Assembly: GCA_002502095.1 (NCBI GenBank)
Contig: DAPJ01000003.1
Location: forward strand, 1-51,027
DNA length: 51,027 bases
Direction: 5' to 3'
Origin: Euryarchaeota archaeon UBA62
GTDB taxonomy: Archaea; Thermoplasmatota; Poseidoniia; Poseidoniales; Thalassarchaeaceae
Below the pieces are notes generated by a model that was given only the letters and a program-made list of their open reading frames with translations, ran no database searches and was not told the origin of the DNA. Positions 1-8,300 of the stretch are shown here, piece by piece; the first letter of the stretch is position 1; each line of letters opens with the position of its first letter. The translations under genes were made by a program, and so were the position numbers.

Positions 1-3000
1 GGTGCTGTCGGGTCGTAGATGAAGGTCGTCCCGGTGTTCTGGGTAGCGGCGTTTCCTGCGGCGTCGCTGACATCCACTGCTATTGTGTAGGATGTGCCAC
101 TTGACAGTCCTGCCATGTCGGATGCCGCGTATGTTACATCACAGGTGTTCGCGGTGAGTGAGCAAGTGTCAGTAACGCTGTTGATGGTGGTGGTCACCGT
201 CTGGCCGTTTGCCGCTCCAGACGTGACGATTGTGATCGTCTTGTCTGCGTTGTCCTCGGCCGCGTTGAGGTGCGTGCCCCAGGCTGCTGTTACGCTGGAT
301 ATCGTTGGGTGCGTGTTGTCGATGGTTACACTCGATCCATCGTCGACGGCTGTCTGAGCTGTACCTGCATTTCCTGCAGCATCTGAGTAGGCGACTGAGA
401 ATGTGACTCCCCCGTCTCCATCGGCATCTGAAACTGCTACTACGCAGGTCCAGACGTTACCACCTGTGTTGGTAACTGTGACGGTGTTGTCCATGGTGGC
501 TCCTGAGCCATCCTTGATTGTGCATGTTGGGGTCTGAATAGTTTCAGAACCGGTCATCGTGAGAGTGATACTATCCCCATTGTTGGCATTGCCGGCGTTG
601 TTCACAGCGATTCCTACGGTTCCCAGAGTGGGGTGCGTGTTGTCGATAACCACGCTCGAGCCGTCATCTACGCTAGTGTCCGCTACTCCAGCTGTACCGC
701 CTACATCTGTGAAGGCGATCGAGAAGGTCATGGTTCCATCGCTGTCTGCGTTGTTCGTGTCGACTGCGCAGGTCCATGTGTTTCCTGTAGGATTATTCAC
801 TGAAACCGCGTTATCCATGTTGTTTCCTCCACCATCTTTCATGGTGCACGTGGGAGTCTGGATAGTCTCTGAAGCGGTGAATGTCAGTGTGACTGTGTCC
901 CCGTCGTTGGCGTTACCAGTTCCAGCGGTAGCTATGCCGACGGTCCCAAGTGTGGGGGCGGTTGTGTCCAGTGTGTATGACTGTGTAGCAACCGAGCTTG
1001 GGTTTCCTGCGGCGTCAACTATTCTTAGTTTGATGCTACTGGTCCCGCTTAGTGTGGCGCTGGTAGAGAGTGCGGTTCCGTCTGCTGTAGCGTGATCGTC
1101 GTCAGAGTACGAGGTCCCACCATTGACTGATATCTGTAGGGTCTCACCTGCGGCTAGAGCGGCGGAAAGTGTCGCTGTGACGGTTTGTGCAGCGGTCTTT
1201 GTGATGAAGTCGGTTGCTGATGAACCTGTGTCTGCGGATATGTCTATCGAGCTGATCGAGGTGGTTGGGGCGGTTGCGTCGTACCATGCGTTTACGTTAG
1301 CCTGCGTAGCTGCGTTTCCAGCCGCGTCATTGACGTTGGCCGTTACAGCTGACAGTCCTGCGGAGTGCGAGCACGATTCGTCATCGCACATTGTCATCGT
1401 CCAGGTTCCTGCTGATACGGTGGCCGTCTCACTGGCCCCTCCGTAGGTCACGGTGACCGTCTGTCCGTTGGCACCGCTAGCAGTTCCAGTGATGGTGAAG
1501 CTGGAGGCCTCTGCGGCATTGATGTATCCGTCAGTAGCGACTGTACCGATACCGACGGTTGGAGCTGTTAGATCTACTGTGACTGTGCCGGTGTTCACGG
1601 TGGTGTCCGTGACTCCGGTGTTGCCAGCAGCGTCGACGAAGCTGGCGCAGGAGACTCCGATGGCTCCCTCGGTCTCGTCCCCGCTGAGGGTCAGTGCAGA
1701 TGTCCAGGATGTTCCTGAACCACCCATGGTGGTGGCTTCACCATCTATGGTGCAAACTAGGCTGGTCACTGTTTCAGAAGCTGTGATGGAGAGAGTCACT
1801 GTGTCTCCGCTCTTAGCGAGGGTGGTGACGTCGTTGTCGGACGCTATAGACATGGTCAGGGTCGGCAGTAGAGTCTCCACCACGTAGTTGGAGCTCGTTC
1901 CAGCGCCCCCGTTGTTACCCAGGGTGTCAGTGTAGCTGTTGGCTGTTATTCCAAGGACGTTTGTGTTGTCATCGGTGTCGGCTGCCGGGGTGAAGGTCGA
2001 GGTCCATGTGATTGAGTCCCCGCTGTCGGCAACAGCGGACATGGTTCCGGATGCAATACTGAGATCGGCGTTTGCGAATCCAGTAACAGCCTCGGAGAAG
2101 ACGATGGTCACCAGTGAGGTGTCACCTGCCTTTAGCGCGGTGTCAGCGAAAGTGATGCTACTGACTGTGGGTGCTTCGGTGTCCACCTTGTAGTTAGCGC
2201 TCTGGCCGGCAACTCCGGTATTTCCAGCGTCATCGGTGTAACCGGTTCCAACGTCACATGTGTTGGTTAGGTCGGTAGTGCTTGAGGCGGGCGTGAATGT
2301 GCCCGTCCATGTGATGCTGTCCGACGAAGTCATGGTTGCCAATGTACCGGAAGGACATGTTACGTCGTCTGCACTGGAAAAGCCAGTTGCTGCGGAAGAG
2401 AAGACGATTGTCAGGGTCGGCGTGTCGCCCGTGACTATGTCGGTGTCGCCGAGGCCTATGCTGCTGACAGTAGGGTTTTGTGTGTCGACGTCGTAGTTGG
2501 CGCTTGTTGCGGCTGTTCCTGCGTTACCAGCAGCGTCAGTGTACGAAGTCGCCACTACACAGGTGTTGGTATCGTCATCCAAGTCGTCTGTTGGTGTGAA
2601 AGTACCAGCCCATGTAGTGCCACTTTGTAGTGACATGGCTCCCAAGGAACCACTAGCGCAAGTTACGTCATCGCCACTAGCGAAGCCAGCAACGGTCTCG
2701 GAGAAGACGATCGTTAGAGTGGCAGTGTCACCGTCCTTGAAGGCGGTATCGCTCATGGTGATGCTGTTAACTGAAGGTGCTTGGGTTTCAACTGCATAGT
2801 TTGCAGTGTTTGCAGAAGGTCCGGTGTTACCGTTAGCATCTGTGTACGATGTAGCCAAAGCACAGACGTTTGTGTCATCTTCCGTGTCCGCGGTTGGTGT
2901 GAAAACACCAGTCCATGTTACACCTCCGTTTGCTGAACTCATAGCAGCTAGATTCCCATTTGGACAGCTTACATCGGCGCTACTTGCGAATCCGACAACA

Positions 3001-4856
3001 GCTTCACTGAATGTCAAAGTAAGAGTGGGGGTATCACCCGTCTTCATTGCAGTATCATCGAATGAGAAGGTGGAAACCGTTGGGTGTGTGTTCTCAACCT
3101 CTATGTCTCCGGAGTTAGGGGTCGTGTCTGCCACGCCCGCGTTTCCGGCTACGTCACTGAAGGCGCAGGAGAAGGTTACGTCCCCATTCGTGTCACCGTC
3201 GGCCACTGTGAGCGAGGCGGTCCATCCAGTACCGGACCCGCTGTAGGATACGGTGTTGGCCATGGCCGCTCCGCCAGATGCGAAGGTACAGACTGGTTGC
3301 TGGATATTTTCAGAGGCGGTGATGGTGAGAGATACTGTATCGCCGTCGTTGGCTTCACCAGTACCGGTTGTTGCCTCTACAATGTTGGAAAGTGTTGGAA
3401 CGGTGTCGTCGTGTGTGACTGCACTGCCATCGGTGGTCGCCGTCACAGCGACTCCGGCATTGCCGCCCGCATCCGAGAATCCTAGTGAGAATGTCACTGA
3501 GCCATCTGCATCGTCGTCATGTGCGACCACAGTGCAGGTCCATATGTTGTTGGCGCCAGAGTATGAGATTGTCTCTGCATTGGTAGCTGCTGTGCCATCG
3601 AATGCCATTGCGCAGGTAGGGGTAGCCAGCAAAGCCTCTGCCCCTGTGAAGGTGACGGTGATCGTATCGCCATCATTTGACCTGGTGTTTGAGTCGCCAT
3701 TGTTTGACAGGACCACTGCGGAGAGCGTTGGCACGGTGTCGTCGTGTGTGACTGCACTGCTGTCAGTGGTCGCCGTTACTGCGGTTCCAGCGTTTCCGTT
3801 GGCGTCTGTGAACCCTATGGAGAATGTCACTGAGCCATCTGCATCGGAGTCATGTGCGACTACAGTGCACAGGTGGTTGTTACCGCCACCAGGGTTGGTA
3901 ATGGTCTCAGTGTTTGTTGCGTCTGTACCGTCGAACTTGATGGCACAGGTTGGCGTTGCGATGGTCTCTGAGGACGTGAACGCCAACGAAATTGTGTTTC
4001 CGTCTATGCTGATATCGTTGTTTGCATTGTTCGAGTTCAGAGTTACGGATGTTAGTGTGGGAGCAGTGACGTCTGCTGTCCAGGAGAATGTGTTGGATGC
4101 AGTGTTGGGGTTGGTGACGGAGTCAGTGTATGCACCAGCGCTTATCACGACGGATTTTGCTCCATCGGAGGAAGCGGTACAGGTTGCTGTGTATGTTGCT
4201 CCAGAGCCACTGAATGACGATAGTGTGCAACCGTTAGCAGTAATATCCCCTACGACTAGGTCAGTGGTCGTCTCGCTAGAGGTGAATGTGAATGCGATTG
4301 CGGCGGTATTGGTCGTGTCTCCACTGTCGATCGTTCCAGAAGAAATGGTCATTGTTGGCTTGGTGATGTCCTGTGTAGCGAAGAAACTCGAGGACGTAGT
4401 GCCTGAAACTGTCGCTGTGACGATTACTGAGCCATCTGACACGCCACTCATGTCGGCATAGGTGCCGGTACCGTCATCGTCATAGAGACACGTGAAGGCA
4501 CCGGTTGATGCGTCGGAGGTTACAGAGTCAGCAACTCCACCATAGCTGCAGGAAACCGCTGTGTCCAGCTGATCGGTAACACCGACGACAGTGAAACCGG
4601 CTGAAGCCTCGGCGTTGGTGACTGTGTTGTCACCAGCGATGGTTGTGATACTTACGCTGACGAAGCTCTTTGCAGAGAGATCGTTCAGACCTTCATCAGT
4701 AGCGCTAACGCTACCGCTATCGCTGCTCATGGCACTTGCTAGCATGACTATTGCAATCGCGGTGGCTAGGCCTACTGCGATGCTCCTCAGGTCGTTCGTT
4801 GTCAGGTTTCTCTTGCTTGTCGTCTTCGCAACTTCGTGCGGCATGGCTGCAACCAT
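1..4856 (-). CDS. giant secreted Ig-like repeat surface protein (partial, C-terminus outside window)
   Basis: The minus strand is open from an ATG at 4856 to the left edge, about 1618 codons without a stop, so the protein is larger than this. The N-terminus (MVAAMPHEVAKTTSKRN, then hydrophobic SIAVGLATAIAIVMLASAM) reads as a Sec signal or anchor; a second ATG in frame lies at 4844. The rest is tandem beta-sandwich modules of roughly 90-111 residues, with recurring phrases such as NDGDTVTLTFTASETI, TPTCTMKDG, SYTDAAGNAG and DNTHPT, typical of bacterial Ig-like/adhesin repeats. Most modules have two or three cysteines. All plus-strand open frames here share one phase and are shadows of this gene. 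It is probably a cell-surface adhesin or filament; ligand unknown. A palindrome lies upstream at 4900-4913. The family call is by pattern only. Confidence 0.85.
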   Translation of the reverse strand, partial: MVAAMPHEVAKTTSKRNLTTNDLRSIAVGLATAIAIVMLASAMSSDSGSVSATDEGLNDLSAKSFVSVSITTIAGDNTVTNAEASAGFTVVGVTDQLDTAVSCSYGGVADSVTSDASTGAFTCLYDDDGTGTYADMSGVSDGSVIVTATVSGTTSSSFFATQDITKPTMTISSGTIDSGDTTNTAAIAFTFTSSETTTDLVVGDITANGCTLSSFSGSGATYTATCTASSDGAKSVVISAGAYTDSVTNPNTASNTFSWTADVTAPTLTSVTLNSNNANNDISIDGNTISLAFTSSETIATPTCAIKFDGTDATNTETITNPGGGNNHLCTVVAHDSDADGSVTFSIGFTDANGNAGTAVTATTDSSAVTHDDTVPTLSAVVLSNNGDSNTRSNDGDTITVTFTGAEALLATPTCAMAFDGTAATNAETISYSGANNIWTCTVVAHDDDADGSVTFSLGFSDAGGNAGVAVTATTDGSAVTHDDTVPTLSNIVEATTGTGEANDGDTVSLTITASENIQQPVCTFASGGAAMANTVSYSGSGTGWTASLTVADGDTNGDVTFSCAFSDVAGNAGVADTTPNSGDIEVENTHPTVSTFSFDDTAMKTGDTPTLTLTFSEAVVGFASSADVSCPNGNLAAMSSANGGVTWTGVFTPTADTEDDTNVCALATSYTDANGNTGPSANTANYAVETQAPSVNSITMSDTAFKDGDTATLTIVFSETVAGFASGDDVTCASGSLGAMSLQSGTTWAGTFTPTDDLDDDTNTCVVATSYTDAAGNAGTAATSANYDVDTQNPTVSSIGLGDTDIVTGDTPTLTIVFSSAATGFSSADDVTCPSGTLATMTSSDSITWTGTFTPASSTTDLTNTCDVGTGYTDDAGNTGVAGQSANYKVDTEAPTVSSITFADTALKAGDTSLVTIVFSEAVTGFANADLSIASGTMSAVADSGDSITWTSTFTPAADTDDNTNVLGITANSYTDTLGNNGGAGTSSNYVVETLLPTLTMSIASDNDVTTLAKSGDTVTLSITASETVTSLVCTIDGEATTMGGSGTSWTSALTLSGDETEGAIGVSCASFVDAAGNTGVTDTTVNTGTVTVDLTAPTVGIGTVATDGYINAAEASSFTITGTASGANGQTVTVTYGGASETATVSAGTWTMTMCDDESCSHSAGLSAVTANVNDAAGNAATQANVNAWYDATAPTTSISSIDISADTGSSATDFITKTAAQTVTATLSAALAAGETLQISVNGGTSYSDDDHATADGTALSTSATLSGTSSIKLRIVDAAGNPSSVATQSYTLDTTAPTLGTVGIATAGTGNANDGDTVTLTFTASETIQTPTCTMKDGGGNNMDNAVSVNNPTGNTWTCAVDTNNADSDGTMTFSIAFTDVGGTAGVADTSVDDGSSVVIDNTHPTLGTVGIAVNNAGNANNGDSITLTMTGSETIQTPTCTIKDGSGATMDNTVTVTNTGGNVWTCVVAVSDADGDGGVTFSVAYSDAAGNAGTAQTAVDDGSSVTIDNTHPTISSVTAAWGTHLNAAEDNADKTITIVTSGAANGQTVTTTINSVTDTCSLTANTCDVTYAASDMAGLSSGTSYTIAVDVSDAAGNAATQNTGTTFIYDPTA
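3391..4010. repeat. 333-bp tandem repeat inside the Ig-like gene
   Basis: Two neighbouring modules are nearly identical at DNA level with an exact 333-bp offset. The block starting ACGGTGTCGTCGTGTGTGAC occurs at 3400 and 3733, and the block GAGAATGTCACTGAGCCATC occurs at 3487 and 3820. The period is 111 codons, so the reading frame is kept. This is a recent in-frame duplication of one Ig-like module. Confidence 0.8.
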
Positions 4857-4899
4857 GACGGTTGGCAGGGCATGTAAGCATTTAGAAGGTTACGGAAGA

Positions 4900-4913
4900 T
4901 ACCCTTTAGGGTA
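4900..4913. promoter_or_regulatory. palindrome TACCCTTTAGGGTA upstream of the Ig-like gene
   Basis: Six-base perfect arms (TACCCT/AGGGTA) flank a two-base centre, 44 bp upstream of ATG 4856 and upstream of a weak TATA-like element. A closely related palindrome lies in front of the TSP3 protein gene that starts at 10465. Placement upstream of the core promoter would suit an activator site; this is inference. Confidence 0.45.
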
Positions 4914-5347
4914 ATAGTGTAAAATGTTGACTGATAATCTTATGCTGGTTTATTGGTAATCGGCGATTAGGCTTAGCAGAGGTGGTATTATGGCTGATAA
5001 TATCAGGTCGCCGTATACAGATAGGTACAGCGATTTCTAGGTTTTTGAGATTGAGCGGGATCGAGTTTCTCCCTGGCTTTTTTGATTGGCCGGATTTGTT
5101 CTTGGAAATGGGGGTTAATTCGACGCGGTATTGGACCTCAATCTGTGGTGATTAGTAAGTGTCCCTGATCTCTTGAAGTTGTATTAACAGCGACCAAATT
5201 GGGCGCACAGAAGAATAAATAACAAATTTGACTTATAAGTAAAATATGCTATTTCATGTATTTTCCAGCTCCAAGTAGGGGTGACTTGAATAAATTAACA
5301 GAAACGTGTCAGGCTGATAATCTTAGGTTATCGAGAATTGAGCCGGA

Positions 5348-5369
5348 CGCCGGACCCGAGGGCCCGGCG
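5348..5369 (-). terminator. GC-rich hairpin 3' of the large TSP3 protein
   Basis: CGCCGG pairs with CCGGCG, and the stem continues with two or three more C-G pairs after one A/C mismatch, leaving a small loop. It lies about 20 bp beyond the stop codon of the minus-strand gene. There is no T-run after it, so it may be a transcript-end structure and not an efficient terminator. A perfect palindrome GGCCTGATCAGGCC at 5383-5396 also covers the stop codon. Confidence 0.4.
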
Positions 5370-5389
5370 CCGGTTATGTCTGGGCCTGA

Positions 5390-8300
5390 TCAGGCCTCAT
5401 CTTCGTCGAGGCTGTCGGCGAGTTCTTCGATGTCCTCATCGTCTTCGAACTGCTCGGTCTCGTCGTACTCTTCGTACTCGTCGTCCTCTTCCTTTCCTCC
5501 CAGTTGCCTGGATACGAGGTAAAGCATGGCTATGATTCCTATACCAGCTCCAGCGAACGGCAGGGTGTCGGCTTGGACGTTGTCAAGGAATGAAGGCTCT
5601 GCCCCGTTGTCCCCTACGCCGTCTCCGTTAGCGTCGAACTGCTCGGAGGGATCCCACTGGAAGTGGTCCTCCCAGTCCTCGCATGTCGTGCAGACGCCAT
5701 TGGCGTTCAGCGTGTAGACAGCCGCGTCAGGTACGCCATCGTTGTCGTCGTCAGGATCTAGGGAGTTGCATATTCCGTCTCCTTGGATAACGTCATCAGC
5801 TGTTCCGTACTCTTCGTCAAGGCCTGGATCGATGGTCTCGTTATCGATTGGCATCTCGTTCGCGTTGTAGGGGTTTCCGAATCCGTCATCAGCGGTACCG
5901 ATGATTCCGTCAACACCTCGAAGGCACAGGTCCTCGGTGATATCCAGCCAGCCATCGCCGTCATCGTCGGTATCCGAGTTGTCACCAACTCCGTCGCCGT
6001 CAAGATCATTGGTCTCGTCTGGGTTCATTGGGAACACGTCATCGAGGTCTATTACGCCGTCGTTGTCATCGTCCTGGTCGACGATGTCGCACTGGCGGTC
6101 CCTGTCGTTGTCAGCAGGCACGGAGAGTGCGTCCATCGGATCAGTACCACAGTTTGGCTCCTCGATGTCCATCCATCCGTCATTGTCGTCATCAGTGTCG
6201 GAGAAGTCCCCTATTCCGTCGCTGTCGAAGTCAGCGAACTCCATGGCGTCGTACGGGAATGCGTCGGATACGTCCGGGGTTCCATCGCCATCGTCATCGG
6301 TGTCTGTCTTGTCGCAGATTCCGTCTCCGTCATAGTCGTCGGGTACTGACGATGAGTCCATTGGGTCGGAACCGCACGAGATCTCCTCGGCATCGGTCCA
6401 TGCATCGCCATCGTCATTGAGGTCCGCGTTGTCCCCAACGCCATCTGCATCGGTGTCGACCCACTCTGTGGAGTCCAGTGGGAAGACGTCATCCACGTCT
6501 AGGACGATGTCGTTGTCGTCATCTGTGTCGATGTTGTCTCCGAAACCGTCTCCATCTGTGTCTATCCACTCTGAAGGGTCGTATGGGAAGACATCGACAT
6601 CGTTGTCGTATCCATCGCCGTCCATGTCGGTATCCTGAGCGTCACATGTGCCATCGAGGTCCTGGTCGGTCGGGATTGAAGACAGGTCCAGTGGATCGGA
6701 AGAGCACAGTGTCTCAGTCTCGTCGTCGTATCCGTCGTTGTCGTCGTCAGTGTCAGCGTTATCTCCAATCTTGTCATTGTCGTTGTCTGCCCACTCTGCG
6801 GAGTCCATCGGGAATTCGTCACTCAGATCGTCGTATCCGTCATTGTCGTCATCGACATCCAAGTAGTCACAGATTGTATCGTTGTCGTTGTCGGCTGGTG
6901 TTGACGTGTCGTCGTCTGGGTCTGTCATGCATGCGGTCTCGTCTGTGTTGTTCCACATGTCGCCGTCCCTATCCATGTCGGTATTGTCGCCCATTCCATC
7001 GCCGTCCAGGTCAGTAGACTCGTTGGGGTCGTCTGGGAATGCGTCTTGCGAGTCGATGACGCCATCGCCGTCTGTATCGCTGTCTAATGCGTCGCATATT
7101 CCATCCCCGTCAACATCGCCTGGTACGCTGGTTGCGTTATTTGGGTCAGTACCACAGGCTGTCTCCATGTCATCGTACCATCCATCGCCATCAGCGTCTA
7201 GTGTGAAGAAGGTGACAGTTACGTTGTAGTCGGTTCCATCGTCGATGGCGTAGTATACAGCGTACCAGTTCCTGACGCCTATCTCGTTGACCTCGCCTCC
7301 GTAGTAGTTCCCTGTGTTGTTTGTTGTCCAGCACATTGGGTTCATGTTGTAGTAGACGTAGGTGTTGGCAGGAGTAGGCGAAGAGGCGGACCCGTACAAG
7401 TCGAGGATGACCAGTGCGCCTCCGATGGACTGGAAGCCTTGTGGATACTGCCTGTCGTTGTGCTCTACGCAAACTGAGTAGCCATGGTTCGCTGGCGCGT
7501 CGAACGTGTACCTGTCAGTTGTGTCTGCGTGTGGGTCGTTCCACCCGCTCCACGCGAGCTCGTAGTGACCGGTAGTTGCGTTGGTGGTCATGTTGATGAA
7601 GTTGTTAACGTGAATCGCGTCAGGCGTTCCCGCACCGGCATCCAGACTGGAGTTAGCATCGTTCTGGACACCACCTCTCAACTCGCTCAGAGGTCTGAAT
7701 TCGAAGTGCATTGTGTAGTCGAGCATCTCCATGCCACTGAAAGTGGAGCCTCCGCCGATCTCTATCATCAGCCATCCACCGTTAGTTACCCATAGACCGG
7801 ATGTACCGTTGGACCATCCGCTACTGGAGTCCTGCTGTGAGACGTAGTATGCGGGGTTGGTCCCCGGGGCGCATAGTGCGTTCTGTATCTGGCACTTCAG
7901 GAGAGTTACATCTAGGTTCCTCAGGACTGTCGATGTCTGACTGGTCGTCTGCGGAGTCCATGTGACGTTGAACTGCATGTACTTTCCAGCTGGAATTAGG
8001 ACTGCATAGTTGTCCATTAGATCCCAGTCCCTGTCTAGCCATGCAGTGCAGCTTCCGCCTGTGTCGTCTGCGTCGCCGTTCGCATCGATCTGAGTAGAGG
8101 CGTTGAGCCATGTCATTTCGTCCCATGATGCCGGGTACATGCTGTCCGCGGCATCTGATCCGATTCCACAGTCGTCTGCTGGGTCTGGGTCATTGTCATC
8201 GGTGACCATGGTGATTATGAGGTCGTATGAGCCTCCGCCTACCTGGGTCATGACTATGATGAACATGTTCTGATCCCCGTTGCCCGGCATAATCCATATG

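Larger units (their letters stand above)
4857..5389. other. 533-bp AT-rich intergenic region
   Basis: No convincing gene is seen. The region holds the upstream sequence of the Ig-like gene (palindrome at 4900-4913, weak TATA-like CTAAATG near 4880), three copies of CTGATAAT (4931, 4994, 5314), a run of T at 5078-5083, and a GC-rich hairpin at 5348-5369 just beyond the 3' end of the next gene. A 16-codon frame from ATG 4990 to TAG 5040 is preceded by AGGTGG but has nothing else to support it. Confidence 0.6.

Noticed and set aside
94..4914. A chain of plus-strand open frames rich in Val, Ser and Ala
   Set aside because: All are in one phase, start at arbitrary points, and mirror the uninterrupted minus-strand Ig-like gene, whose translation has clear module repeats and a signal peptide.
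4990..5040. 16-codon ORF with AGGTGG in front
   Set aside because: Too short, no similarity or context; kept only as part of the intergenic description.
5256..7017. Plus-strand Ser- and Arg-rich frames over the TSP3 stalk
   Set aside because: They are complements of the GAC/GAT-rich DxDxDG coding repeats on the minus strand.
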